A DNA stretch of 64,000 bases, from the NCBI GenBank assembly GCA_918807975.1, contig OU964928.1:20015323-20079322 (forward strand). The letters are read 5' to 3'. The position numbers and the translations under genes are program-made. The notes under the pieces are model-generated. The model made no database searches and was not told the origin of the DNA. It worked only from the letters and a program-made list of their open reading frames with translations. This document shows, one piece after another, positions 19,404-28,248 of the stretch (its first letter is position 1; every line of letters begins with the position of its first letter). The DNA comes from Aplidium turbinatum. Taxonomy: Eukaryota; Chordata; Ascidiacea; Aplousobranchia; Polyclinidae.

Positions 19404-21581
19404 ATGATATATCTTGATCGGGAATATAACATTACTTCAGAAGAGTATGCTTTATGTCAAAACACTTGGAGAGAGGAGGGTATGGAAACAATGAGGGACT
19501 TTTTAGTGTATTACAACAATCTCGATGTCGGGCCTTTTTTAACTGCTGTAGAGAAATGTTTTCAATTTTATAAATCCAAATCTCTTGACATGTTTAAAGA
19601 TGGGATTTCTGTACCTGGTTTAACTTTGAAATATCTCTTTTCGACCCTTGATTCTGGAGTTAGCTTTACTTTAATTGACCAGAAAAACAAAGACCTTTTT
19701 GACTTGTTGAAATCTCAAATAGTAGGTGGACCTTCGATTATTTTTCACAGATACCAAGAAAAGGGTGTGACAAAATTGCGTGAACTAGAATACGGCACAA
19801 GTGCCAAAGTGTGTCAATCGATTCTCGGGTTAGATGCTAACGCTTTATACTTGTTTGCATTGTCTCAATTAGCTCCAACAGGACGGTTCATTCGTTACAA
19901 AGAGTCAGACGAGTTCAAACCAAAAACATCTCACAAATATGGACATCTTGCAATGGAATGGCTTGAATTTCTTTCTGTACAGGAGGGTCGCCACATTCAA
20001 CATGCATTTAACAAGGGTGAAGTAAAAGTTGGTAAGCTCTTTGTTGACGGTTTTTGTAAAGAGACTCAAACAATCTACCAGTTCCATGGGTGCTTTTGGC
20101 ACGGTCATGTCTGCCAGCTCAACATCGATTCTTCAACCGGACTGATGAAAAAGACGAATTCTTGCAGTGGCATCTCGATGGAACAGCTGCGTGAAAACAC
20201 TGAAAAAAACAACAAGTATTTACATGACTTAGGTTACAGAGTGATTCAAATTTATGAATGTCAATGGCTTGAACAAAAAAAAAGTTACAGTGTAAAACAA
20301 TTTTTAAAAACCTTGAATGTGCTCAAACCCTTTTACAATATGACCCAAGACTCTTTTCTTTCTGCAATTCTAGAGGATAAGTTGTTTGGGTTGGTCTTGT
20401 GTGACATAGAAACACCTGAAGCATTGAAAAGTCATTTTTCTGAATTTTGCCCAGTTTTCAAAAATACTGAAGTCTCTCGTGAAGATATAGGAGAGCACAT
20501 GCAACAATTTGCTGAACAAAACAGGCTATTGTCTAAACCCAGACGCATGCTGGTGTCAAGTTACTTTGGTTCCAAGCTGTTGTTGATTACCCCTTTGCTA
20601 AAATGGTATTTACAGCATGGTCTTGTTGTGACAAAAATCTATGAAGTTATTCAATATCAACCCAACCAGTGCTTTCAGAAATTTGCAGATCAGGTCTCGA
20701 GCGCCAGGAGAACTGGAGACATCAATCCAAGCAAGAAAATTTTGGCTGACACTTTCAAACTGTGGGGTAATTCAGCTTATGGTAAGACCATCACAAATAA
20801 ACAAAAGCATAAAAAAATCAAATTCTGTAATAATGAGACAGTAACAAGTGAAATTAATGAACCATTCTTTCATCACTTGAACCCAATCTCAGAAAATCTT
20901 TTTGAAGTAGAGAGTTTCAAGAAAAGTATTAAATTAGATTTACCTCTGCAAATTGGTTTCTTTGTGTATGGGTACGCTAAACTGCGAATGTTAGAGTTCT
21001 ACTATGACTTTTTGGATAAATTTGTTGACCGCAGAGACTTTCAATGTCTTGAGATGGATACAGATTCTTTGTACTTTGCTTTATCTGCCCAATCTTTAGA
21101 AGAGGTGATAAAACCAGAAAAACGTCTTGAGTTCTTCACTACCTACCATTTGTGGTTTCCTTCCATTGCTTGTCCCACCCATCGTGCTGATTTTATTTCT
21201 ATTAAATGTCGTGGTGGTGAATTTATTCCTCAGGACTGTTGCATTGCACAGCAAAAATTTGATAAACGCACGCCTGGGTTGTTTAAGGAAGAATGGTCAG
21301 GAGTTGGTTTTGTAGGTTTATGTTCTAAGACCTACTATTGCTTTGGGTCTTCAAACAAACAAGTTTCAAAAGGGTTGAGTACCACCACAAATAATTTCAA
21401 CAAAGATTCATATCTCAATGTTTTAAAAACTCACCAGAGTGGGAAAGGGGTCAACGTTTCATTCCGAGTTAAAGACAATAAAATGTTTACATATCAACAA
21501 ACAAAAAAGGGGTTGGCTTATTTCTACCCCAAACGAATTGTGTGTGCTGATGGAGTGACAACATCACCATTGTCTGTGTAA
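19404..21581 (+). CDS. Protein-primed DNA polymerase B (Polinton)
   Basis: About 725 residues from the ATG at 19404. Polymerase motifs are in order: SVPGLTLKYLF (about 70), GLDANALYLFAL (motif A region, about 141), KLWGNSAYGKT (motif B, about 451) and EMDTDSLYF (motif C, about 550). This is the family B, protein-primed polymerase that replicates the element. The frame is shorter than the usual Polinton polymerase, so the true gene start is uncertain and the gene may be incomplete. It is the first gene of the single-copy centre and is transcribed rightward, opposite to the neighbouring protease. Confidence 0.85.
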   Translation: MIYLDREYNITSEEYALCQNTWREEGMETMRDFLVYYNNLDVGPFLTAVEKCFQFYKSKSLDMFKDGISVPGLTLKYLFSTLDSGVSFTLIDQKNKDLFDLLKSQIVGGPSIIFHRYQEKGVTKLRELEYGTSAKVCQSILGLDANALYLFALSQLAPTGRFIRYKESDEFKPKTSHKYGHLAMEWLEFLSVQEGRHIQHAFNKGEVKVGKLFVDGFCKETQTIYQFHGCFWHGHVCQLNIDSSTGLMKKTNSCSGISMEQLRENTEKNNKYLHDLGYRVIQIYECQWLEQKKSYSVKQFLKTLNVLKPFYNMTQDSFLSAILEDKLFGLVLCDIETPEALKSHFSEFCPVFKNTEVSREDIGEHMQQFAEQNRLLSKPRRMLVSSYFGSKLLLITPLLKWYLQHGLVVTKIYEVIQYQPNQCFQKFADQVSSARRTGDINPSKKILADTFKLWGNSAYGKTITNKQKHKKIKFCNNETVTSEINEPFFHHLNPISENLFEVESFKKSIKLDLPLQIGFFVYGYAKLRMLEFYYDFLDKFVDRRDFQCLEMDTDSLYFALSAQSLEEVIKPEKRLEFFTTYHLWFPSIACPTHRADFISIKCRGGEFIPQDCCIAQQKFDKRTPGLFKEEWSGVGFVGLCSKTYYCFGSSNKQVSKGLSTTTNNFNKDSYLNVLKTHQSGKGVNVSFRVKDNKMFTYQQTKKGLAYFYPKRIVCADGVTTSPLSV

Positions 21582-21719
21582 TTTTTCTTTTGCTTTGTCA
21601 TGTTTGGTTTTCTTAGAAATGTTTTGGTTTTACTCATGGGGCTATTGCATTGTTTCTTGTGTGTTTATTCATGTTTTTGCTTTCAGGCTTTAAGATTATT
21701 TTTAAATTACAAAATTGAT
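21582..21719 (+). other. Leader before the death-fold gene
   Basis: A short spacer between the polymerase and the death-fold gene with an open hydrophobic frame (from 21600, VLVLLMGLLHCFLCVYSCF) and TTTTTGCTTTCAGGCT, a good 3' splice site, at about 21676-21686. It is either a 5' untranslated intron or, less likely, an N-terminal signal/anchor of the next protein. Confidence 0.4.
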
Positions 21720-22057
21720 ATGTCAAATCTATTAAGTGATGAGGATTGTATACGGCTGGCGTCCCAACTCCATTATTCCGCCGGATGGTTTGTTCTTGGT
21801 GCGCGACTTGGCATTACATTCCCGATTCTTGAAAACATCGAAGAGGATTATCGATATGGTATGTTTGAACCAACCAATAATCAAGTGTGGAGTTGTTAAA
21901 ATTTCTAACATTTTGTTCCTTTGCAGCATTTGAAAAAAAAATCGCTTTGTTCCGTGCATGGGTTCATCTACGAGGACGCTCCATCCCCGATCTCGTTGCT
22001 GCTCTGCGGGAAGCTGAAGTTTCAGTGGATGTTTGGCGTTTCCTGAACAATAAATAA
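21720..22057 (+). CDS. Death-domain-like protein, two exons
   Basis: Exon 1 (21720-21858) and exon 2 (21927-22057) are joined over a 68-bp intron with GTATGT at its start and TTTGCAG at its end, keeping frame for 89 residues. The spacing of conserved positions fits a death-fold domain of FADD/MyD88 type: GWFVLGARLG, ILENIEEDY, ALFRAWVHLRGRSI, LVAALREAEVSVDVWRFL. The protein is just the one domain, as expected for a dominant-negative adaptor that blocks host death-receptor or NF-kB signalling. Recognition is by pattern and the role is inference. It lies between polymerase and ATPase and is single copy. Confidence 0.72.
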
Positions 22058-22091
22058 ACTGTTATGTATTGATCTCGTTCCATTTGCAACG

Positions 22092-22709
22092 ATGAACCCG
22101 TCATTAAAACATCCTTTTACCTGTCTAGTGGCTGGACCTACTCAATCTGGAAAGACTTTCTTTGTTTCTAAGTTAGTACAAAACGCTTCAACAATCATCG
22201 AACCTCCGGTTGTAAAAATAATATGGTGTTACTCGGAATGGCAAGTTGCGTATAAACAACTAAAAAATGTTGAATTTATTGAAGGCTTACCACGAATGGA
22301 AGATCTTGATGATTCTCAGGCAAAACTTGTTATTATTGACGATCTTATGGGTAGTTTTGAAAAAACATTGGCTGATTTATTCACTAAAAAGTCTCACCAC
22401 AAAAATTTGAGTGTGGTTCATATTGTACAAAACATTTTTCATAAAAGCACAGGGCATAGGACGGTTAGTTTGAATTCACATTATCTCATAATATTCAAGA
22501 ATCCGCGAGATGTGACTCAAGTGCGTCATTTAGCGAAACAAATGTATCCACACAATCTAGGAATTATGCAGGAGGCTTTTCGTGATGCGACGTTACAATC
22601 ATATGGTTACCTTTTCGTTGATTTGAAGCAAGAAACTCCCGATCACATGAGGCTAAGAACTAAGATTTTTCCCGGTGAAAGGCAGGTCGTCTACGTACCA
22701 AAAGTATAA
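22092..22709 (+). CDS. Genome-packaging ATPase (FtsK/HerA type)
   Basis: 205 residues. Walker A is GPTQSGKT (residues 15-22) and Walker B is LVIIDDLMG (about 77-85), followed by a conserved VHIVQN sensor-like stretch. This is the A32/FtsK-HerA packaging ATPase found in Polintons and related viruses, which would drive DNA into the capsid. It begins 34 bases after the death-fold gene stop. Confidence 0.85.
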   Translation: MNPSLKHPFTCLVAGPTQSGKTFFVSKLVQNASTIIEPPVVKIIWCYSEWQVAYKQLKNVEFIEGLPRMEDLDDSQAKLVIIDDLMGSFEKTLADLFTKKSHHKNLSVVHIVQNIFHKSTGHRTVSLNSHYLIIFKNPRDVTQVRHLAKQMYPHNLGIMQEAFRDATLQSYGYLFVDLKQETPDHMRLRTKIFPGERQVVYVPKV

Positions 22710-22712
22710 ATA
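22705..22712 (+). promoter_or_regulatory. TATAAATA box ahead of the 112-residue gene
   Basis: TATAAATACT overlaps the end of the ATPase gene and lies 36 bases before the next ATG. It is the same element as ahead of the capsid-side genes in both arms. Confidence 0.5.
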
Positions 22713-22747
22713 CTCGTAGTGTTTGAAAAAATCTATCATTTGTCAAC

Positions 22748-23086
22748 ATGTCTGTTAGATTGAGAAGAAACGCGTCGACTCTTCAAACTCTTGGCACCTG
22801 TAAACCTCCACTTAGAAAAGCTATAGTGAAGTCAGCGGGTCATGATTTGATTCATTGTTTATGTGAGTGTGCACTAAATATATTAAAAGGTCACGTCCCT
22901 TTGAAACCCCATCAAAAGCGAGTTTTATCGCGTCACAAACAGACCTTAAGAGCTTTGACAAAGAAAAACGTATCTGTTCAGAAAAAAAGAAAACTTATCC
23001 AAAAGGGTGGGTTTTTAGGCGCCCTTATCGCCCCACTTCTATCGGCAGTAATTCCTGCAATTAGTTCACTGTTTACAAGAAAATGA
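22748..23086 (+). CDS. Small conserved Polinton protein, basic with hydrophobic tail
   Basis: 112 residues: a basic N-terminal half (MSVRLRRN, ICEC-like HCLCECALNILKGHVPL) and a C-terminal KKRKLIQKGGFLGALIAPLL followed by a hydrophobic end. A closely similar small protein is common in Polintons and adintoviruses. The Gly-Gly followed by an amphipathic hydrophobic helix recalls virion proteins that are cut by the protease and disrupt membranes. Function is not established. Its stop overlaps the start of the next gene (ATGA). Confidence 0.6.
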   Translation: MSVRLRRNASTLQTLGTCKPPLRKAIVKSAGHDLIHCLCECALNILKGHVPLKPHQKRVLSRHKQTLRALTKKNVSVQKKRKLIQKGGFLGALIAPLLSAVIPAISSLFTRK

Positions 23087-23760
23087 TTCATGCAAGGAAA
23101 ATGGTGTTGGTTGACCCAAGACACCTCAATGACCAAGAAAAACGATCAACAGAACGCCAACTTTCCAGTTTGGATAAAGAGATGAATGAAATTCTTGCCA
23201 GTGATTTGGCAGATGACGAAAAAGTAAAACTTTATCAACAAACTTTGCAACGCTATCTACAATTTCAAACTAAAAAAACCCAACCAATGCATATAAATAT
23301 TGAACCACCCCTTGAAGAAAGAAACGATAAACAGCAAGTTTCACAAAACAAAGAACAAAGTGAACAGCGACTTTTGAAAAGTATTCCTATGAGATTTGCG
23401 AAAAAAGGTCAACTGTTGATAAACTTTATAAAAGATAACCCAAAGCTGAAATGGAATGATAAAGGCGAATTGATTGTTAATGAAACGCTTGTCCCCAACT
23501 CCAACATTGAAGACTTGGTCAATGATTCTTTGAGTGCAAGAAAAACCTTTCAACCAAAGGGCTGGAAAACGTTCATGAATGCGTTGAGAGAGTCTAACGT
23601 CCCTAGACATTTAATTGTAAACAAAGAGCGGTTAAAATACCTTGAAGCTCCATCTAACTTGCACGTCCCTTATTCAGTCTCTACACCAAAAAACAAGCGT
23701 CCCCCACCCCTGAAATCACGCAGTGAACCTAGTAAAACAAACTTCTGGGTGCCTTATTAG
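23083..23760 (+). CDS. Conserved Polinton protein of unknown function
   Basis: 225 residues from the overlapping ATG; an inner ATG at 23101 (MVLVDPRHL) is equally likely. It has a coiled-coil-prone N-terminal half (ERQLSSLDKEMNEILASDL, DDEKVKLYQQTLQRYL). The C-terminal half has GQLLINFIKDNPKLKWNDKG and a PKGWKTFMNAL motif. Proteins with the KMVLVDPR and DDEKVKLY patterns recur in Polintons next to the integrase. I do not know its function. Confidence 0.6.
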   Translation: MIHARKMVLVDPRHLNDQEKRSTERQLSSLDKEMNEILASDLADDEKVKLYQQTLQRYLQFQTKKTQPMHINIEPPLEERNDKQQVSQNKEQSEQRLLKSIPMRFAKKGQLLINFIKDNPKLKWNDKGELIVNETLVPNSNIEDLVNDSLSARKTFQPKGWKTFMNALRESNVPRHLIVNKERLKYLEAPSNLHVPYSVSTPKNKRPPPLKSRSEPSKTNFWVPY

Positions 23761-23762
23761 TC

Positions 23763-24800
23763 ATGTCCTTTCAAAAAATTTATTACAACCCTAAAAAGGT
23801 TGGTAGTATTGGTGGTGTAAATGCTTTACAAAGAGCTTCTAAAAAATCCTCAAAGACAGTGAAGCAGTGGCTACAAAACCAACGTGCTTACACCCTTCAC
23901 AAACCACTGAGAAAAACATTTCTTCGTAGACGTGTCATTGTTGGTGCCATAGACGATCAGTGGCAAGCTGATTTGATTGATTTGATTGGTTTGAAACGAC
24001 ACAACAGCAGTTACAGATTCTTGCTGACTTGCATTGATGTTTTATCAAAATACGCTTGGGTTGTCCCACTCAAACAAAAAACTGGAAAATGTCTTATTGA
24101 TGCATTTCAATCAATTATTGAAAAGAGAAAACCACTACGTCTTCAAACAGACAAAGGGAGTGAATTCACGAATCGTTCTTTCCAGATGTTTTTAAAACGA
24201 AACAATATCTCTTTCTTTACCACACACAATGCCGAAACAAAGGCGAGCATAGTAGAAAGATTCAATCGAACTTTAAAAACCAAAATGTTTCGATACTTTA
24301 CAGCTAAAAATACCCAGAGATACATTGACATTCTTCCTGACTTGGTTCATGTGTACAACCACAGTTACCATCGCTCAATCAAGAAAGCTCCAGTTGCGGT
24401 GACGTTACAAAATCAAGAAGAGATCTGGCAAACTTTATACGGAGAACCTCAAGTTTTAAAACAACCAAAACTTCATGTTGGTGATGTGGTCAGAATAAGC
24501 AAAGAAAAAAGGGTATTTGAGAAAGGCTACCTCCCCAATTGGACTGAGGAGTTGTTCACTGTTTCTAAAGTTCTGAAAGAATACCCACCTGTTTACAAAA
24601 TTAAAGATTACAATGGTGACGAATTAGATGGTACGTTTTATGATGAAGAACTCCAAAAGATAATCAAAAAGGACGATCAGTACTTGGTAGAGAGTATTCT
24701 GGCAAAGCGCAAAAATAAAGTTCTTGTGAAGTGGTTAGGTTATCCACATTCTTTTAATAGTTGGATTGGAAGCAAAGAGTTACAGCGTTTCAAGAAGTAA
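23763..24800 (+). CDS. Polinton integrase (DDE) with chromodomain
   Basis: 345 residues. The retrovirus-type integrase core shows Asp in WQADLIDL (about 67), Asp in LQTDKGSEF (about 128) and Glu in SIVERFNRTLK (about 164), about 35 residues apart. A C-terminal chromodomain follows (YLVESILAKRKNKVLVKWLG, SFNSWI), which can direct insertion to chromatin marks. The 6-bp duplication around the element is the product expected of this enzyme. Its end reaches the inner edge of the right arm. Confidence 0.9.
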   Translation: MSFQKIYYNPKKVGSIGGVNALQRASKKSSKTVKQWLQNQRAYTLHKPLRKTFLRRRVIVGAIDDQWQADLIDLIGLKRHNSSYRFLLTCIDVLSKYAWVVPLKQKTGKCLIDAFQSIIEKRKPLRLQTDKGSEFTNRSFQMFLKRNNISFFTTHNAETKASIVERFNRTLKTKMFRYFTAKNTQRYIDILPDLVHVYNHSYHRSIKKAPVAVTLQNQEEIWQTLYGEPQVLKQPKLHVGDVVRISKEKRVFEKGYLPNWTEELFTVSKVLKEYPPVYKIKDYNGDELDGTFYDEELQKIIKKDDQYLVESILAKRKNKVLVKWLGYPHSFNSWIGSKELQRFKK

Positions 24801-24863
24801 TGTTATATTCCCGATCAAGATATATCATTGATTCATTTCGTGTGTCATTGCTGTCGTGCAATC

Positions 24864-25307
24864 ATGAATTCTATTCAAATAAAAACAATTTTAGAAAAAG
24901 ATGTGTTTGCGAATGTGATTTTTAAAGGTGTGTTTGCAAGAGATGAATTGTTAAATTTAGATGCAGAACCTCCAGCTTTGATTGTATTTAATTTAGACCC
25001 ACGAAGTTTACCAGGTTCACATTGGGTTGGCTTGTACATCAATTCGGAAAGGAAAGGTGTTTACTTTGATCCTATGGGAATAAGACCTTTGTTTCATGAT
25101 ATCTACAGGTTTATACAATTGCATTGTTCTGACATTCAGTTCAACGATCGCACAATACAAGATTTTAACTCCACAACATGTGGTCACCACGTCATTCTTT
25201 TTTGTCTTCTCTCCGCTAGAGGTCGATCCCTCCAAGAAACCCTTGAGATTTACTCTAATGATTTGAAAGAAAATGATGATTTAGTTCGAAACGTAATCCA
25301 CCTATAA
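24864..25307 (+). CDS. Adenovirus-type cysteine protease (right copy)
   Basis: Second copy of the 147-residue protease at 18925-19368, with the same catalytic His53, Asp69, Gln99 and Cys106. The ATG at 24864 is preferred to an upstream opening in the same frame. It is the first gene of the right-arm module and sits 63 bases after the integrase stop, so here, unlike the left copy, it continues the direction of the central genes. Confidence 0.85.
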   Translation: MNSIQIKTILEKDVFANVIFKGVFARDELLNLDAEPPALIVFNLDPRSLPGSHWVGLYINSERKGVYFDPMGIRPLFHDIYRFIQLHCSDIQFNDRTIQDFNSTTCGHHVILFCLLSARGRSLQETLEIYSNDLKENDDLVRNVIHL

Positions 25308-25310
25308 ATA
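25303..25310 (+). promoter_or_regulatory. TATAAATA box ahead of membrane/minor capsid genes (right)
   Basis: TATAAATACC, overlapping the protease stop, 35 bases before the ATG at 25345. Inverse of 18922-18929. Confidence 0.55.
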
Positions 25311-25344
25311 CCACTCTTTAACACATACAACATTCATTTCAAAA

Positions 25345-25581
25345 ATGGATACCGAGATTGGATCATCACCAGCACCTTCCATAGCAAGTAACAGTTCTAT
25401 TCAACAAAAAGGTATCTGGAAACACTCTTTAGCATTTGTCTTTCAGGTTTTGTTGATTTACATCATCGTGTGTGCTTCAATTTATAACTTGAGCAATAAC
25501 ACACAACAGAAAGATTTGTGGATTTCTTTGCTTGGAACTTGCCTTGGATTTATTCTTCCAGCTCCGAAAATCAAACGTTGA
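25345..25581 (+). CDS. Small membrane protein (right copy)
   Basis: Identical to the 78-residue protein at 18651-18887: polar N-terminus, one long hydrophobic segment and a second shorter one. Its stop is followed after one base by the minor capsid ATG, so both are probably on one transcript. Confidence 0.55.
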   Translation: MDTEIGSSPAPSIASNSSIQQKGIWKHSLAFVFQVLLIYIIVCASIYNLSNNTQQKDLWISLLGTCLGFILPAPKIKR

Positions 25582-25582
25582 C

Positions 25583-26398
25583 ATGTACTTGACCTTACCG
25601 TCAAACGCATCAATGGATATATTTCCAGACAATACATTAACAAATTTTAAAGTAAAGTTACCTCACAGAATGGAACTGTCGGGTGAATGGGAAGCTGGAA
25701 TTGTTGAATTTCATTATCCAATTTCTTGGTATAACGTTCCTGATGGGGGTAAAAGAGACTTATACATACTGACCCATTACACAGATAAAGACGTTGACAA
25801 TACCAACTCAGGTTCGTTCACCTTTAAGAATAGTTATGGATTCTTGAGTATCCCACCAGGTCATTACGACAAACCACGGGACTTTGTATCTGCTTTAAAC
25901 AAACTCAACCACAACATCGCCCAAATGATTCCAGACGCTTTGGAAAGATACGGACTAGAGCCACCATTCTTTAAAGTTGATTTCAACCAACAGCTGCACA
26001 AATTAAACTTTGACATAAAACCACCGCTAGTTTTCGAAATTTCTGATGAAGTAAAAGATTTGTTTGGGTGTACTTCACGATATTTAAACGGAAAAATGTC
26101 TGCCCCAAACCAACTCAAAATCAAACAAATTTATCACACTTTGTATGTATACTCTGACATCATTGAAAATCATATCGTCGGAGACTCTTCAGTTCCTTTA
26201 CTCTCAGCAGTAACAGTCAAAGGAAGAAAGTTTGACAATGTCTCACACACTTTCCAAAAGGTTCAATACCACCCCTTACGAGTCAATGCATTTGAAATGG
26301 TAGAGATCAGTATAAATACCGATACTGGACAGATAGTACCGTTTCAGTTTGGAAAGGTGTTGGTAACGCTTCATCTACGTCGACAAAGAAAATGGTAG
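25583..26398 (+). CDS. Polinton minor capsid (penton-like) protein (right copy)
   Basis: Identical to 17834-18649. 271 residues with the LPSNASMDIFPDNTL opening and GEWEAGIVEFHYPISWY motif of the single jelly-roll minor capsid protein. It overlaps the following core-like gene by 7 bases. Confidence 0.8.
   Translation: MYLTLPSNASMDIFPDNTLTNFKVKLPHRMELSGEWEAGIVEFHYPISWYNVPDGGKRDLYILTHYTDKDVDNTNSGSFTFKNSYGFLSIPPGHYDKPRDFVSALNKLNHNIAQMIPDALERYGLEPPFFKVDFNQQLHKLNFDIKPPLVFEISDEVKDLFGCTSRYLNGKMSAPNQLKIKQIYHTLYVYSDIIENHIVGDSSVPLLSAVTVKGRKFDNVSHTFQKVQYHPLRVNAFEMVEISINTDTGQIVPFQFGKVLVTLHLRRQRKW
26311..26318 (+). promoter_or_regulatory. TATAAATA box ahead of core/major capsid (right)
   Basis: TATAAATACC inside the end of the minor capsid gene, 73 bases before the core-like ATG. 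It could give a separate, stronger late transcript for core and major capsid. Inverse of 17914-17921. Confidence 0.5.
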
Positions 26399-26775
26399 CG
26401 TCAAACGCTTATGAACACTATTACGTCAATCAGGCTGGAAGTGGTTTGCCAGTTTTTCATGGAGCCCCTGTACAAGGCGGACATGGGTTAGGTGGTGTTC
26501 TTGCAGGGATTGGTCGAATGGTTTTGCCGTTAATTAAAACAGGAGCTAAAGCAATTGGAAAGCAAGCTTTACGGTCTGGTTCTGAGTTTGTCGGTGATGT
26601 CCTTAGCGGGCATAATGTTAAGCAAGCAGCTATTCGGCGATCAAAAGAAGCTGGGAAAAACCTCTTAGGGTCGGTATTACACCAAAAACCGAATAAAAAC
26701 AGAAAGCGACCAAGACATCAAGTCATTTCAAAAAAATCAAAGCGCAGGAAGCAGTCAAAAGATATTTTCTCTTAA
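26392..26775 (+). CDS. Small basic core-like protein (right copy)
   Basis: Identical to 17457-17840. 127 residues with a Gly-rich amphipathic first half and a Lys/Arg-rich tail, like pX/pVI-type virion proteins. Its stop overlaps the major capsid start as TAATG. Confidence 0.65.
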   Translation: MVASNAYEHYYVNQAGSGLPVFHGAPVQGGHGLGGVLAGIGRMVLPLIKTGAKAIGKQALRSGSEFVGDVLSGHNVKQAAIRRSKEAGKNLLGSVLHQKPNKNRKRPRHQVISKKSKRRKQSKDIFS

Positions 26776-28073
26776 TGGCGTTTCTCCACCCTCAATCTTG
26801 TGAATGTGTGAAAGGTCAGTTGGATTTGTTTTCTGTTCCGTTGACACAAACTTCAGTCGAATCAGGAAAATGGATTGAATTTAGACCACTCAACAATATA
26901 TCAGAAGGTGGAGCAATAGAATTCAATGTGAGTTCATCACACTACCTTGATCTGACCAATTCTTACTTTGTAGTAAGTGCACAAATTGTGAAACAGAATG
27001 GGGAAAATCTAGGCCAAGACGATGTAGTTGCACCTACAAATCTGTGGATTCATTCTCTTTTCTCTCAAGTTGAGTTGACTCTCAATGACAAACTAATTTC
27101 TGCATCAAATGTCACTTACCCTTATCGAGCTTATTTGGAAACTCTTTTGTCCTTTGGACAAGACAGCAAAGACAGCCAGCTCACTGCATCAATGTGGCAA
27201 ACTGACACCCCCTCACACATGGGTTCCCTTGCTGACAACAATACCGGATTTACAAAACGAAAACAACAAGCTCGTTTGAGTCGTGTAGTTCACATGGCTT
27301 CAAGACCACACTTGGATATATTCTCACAGAATAGATATTTGCTCAACGATGTCAAAATGCGCTTAAAATTCATTCGCTCTAAAGACGGATTCAATTTGAT
27401 GGCTGCAAATAATTCAACTTTTAAAACCGTACTCAAGAACATCTCTCTGTTCATACGACAAGTTTCCATAAGTCCTTCGGTTTCTATTGCTCATACAAAA
27501 GCTTTACAAGTCGGAAATGCTAAATACCCCCTCCGTAGGGTTGCGGTAAAAAGCTTCACAGTGTCAAGAGGAAACATGTCTGCCAACCAAGAAAATCTTT
27601 TCAATGGACAACTCCCCAAACGGGTGGTGCTTGGATGTGTGACAAATACTGCATTCAATGGAACAAGAGCTGAAAATCCATTCAATTTTCAAAACTTTGG
27701 AATCAACTTTTTAGCTCTGTACAAAAACGGAGAACAGATCCCTTCAAAACCGTTGCAACCTAACTTTCCTTTAAACCAGTACGTTCGATCCTACATGTCC
27801 CTATTCACCGCCACAGGGAAGTTTTTAAAAGACCAAGGCAATGGGTTGAAATATGATGAATACCCAAATGGTTACACACTTTTCGCCTTTGATCTCAGTC
27901 CTGACCTAACTGATGATGGATCGTTGGATTTGGTAGAACAAGGAAATTTACGAATGGAGCTGCGTTTCAGTCAAGCTCTGGAGAACACAATCAACGTGAT
28001 CGTTTATGGGGAGTTTGACAATATTATTCAGATTGACAAGAACCGCAATGTGATTTTTGACTACACTGTTTAA
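26775..28073 (+). CDS. Polinton major capsid protein (right copy)
   Basis: Identical to 16159-17457. A 432-residue double jelly-roll major capsid protein by length, neighbours and motifs (LTNSYFVVSAQIV, LETLLSFG). An A/T-rich spacer with a possible AATAAA (about 28100) follows. Confidence 0.85.
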   Translation: MAFLHPQSCECVKGQLDLFSVPLTQTSVESGKWIEFRPLNNISEGGAIEFNVSSSHYLDLTNSYFVVSAQIVKQNGENLGQDDVVAPTNLWIHSLFSQVELTLNDKLISASNVTYPYRAYLETLLSFGQDSKDSQLTASMWQTDTPSHMGSLADNNTGFTKRKQQARLSRVVHMASRPHLDIFSQNRYLLNDVKMRLKFIRSKDGFNLMAANNSTFKTVLKNISLFIRQVSISPSVSIAHTKALQVGNAKYPLRRVAVKSFTVSRGNMSANQENLFNGQLPKRVVLGCVTNTAFNGTRAENPFNFQNFGINFLALYKNGEQIPSKPLQPNFPLNQYVRSYMSLFTATGKFLKDQGNGLKYDEYPNGYTLFAFDLSPDLTDDGSLDLVEQGNLRMELRFSQALENTINVIVYGEFDNIIQIDKNRNVIFDYTV

Positions 28074-28136
28074 TAAATGTTGTATTGAAATATTGCGCAA
28101 TAAAAAAAGAGAGAAAAAGAAAAAAAAGTTTGATGC

Positions 28137-28143
28137 TATATAA
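28137..28143 (+). promoter_or_regulatory. TATA box of the BIR-RING gene (right)
   Basis: TATATAAAC at 106-112 bases before the ATG at 28249. It differs from the TATAAATAC element of the structural genes, which may mean separate timing. Mirrored at 16089-16095. Confidence 0.45.
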
Positions 28144-28248
28144 ACTAACATTGGTGAGAGAAAGGTACAACATTCAAGAATTTGAGGCAAGTCTAAACCA
28201 GCTTTTGTCAGAGAAGGTAGAGTAGTAAAGAAATTGGGGCAAGGTAAA

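Larger units (their letters stand above)
14668..19438 (+). repeat. Polinton left inverted-repeat arm (4771 bp)
   Basis: Every position x in this arm pairs with 44232 minus x in the right arm with no gap. All frames on both strands give the same proteins in both arms. It contains terminal subrepeats (14668-15100), the BIR-RING gene, major capsid, core-like protein, minor capsid, membrane protein and protease, all transcribed toward the left end. Polinton inverted repeats are usually some hundreds of bases, so an arm holding six genes is exceptional. Confidence 0.95.

Noticed and set aside
22867-23064. Alternative frame inside the small Polinton gene
   Set aside because: It is fully overlapped by the better supported 112-residue frame with a proper start and TATA box.
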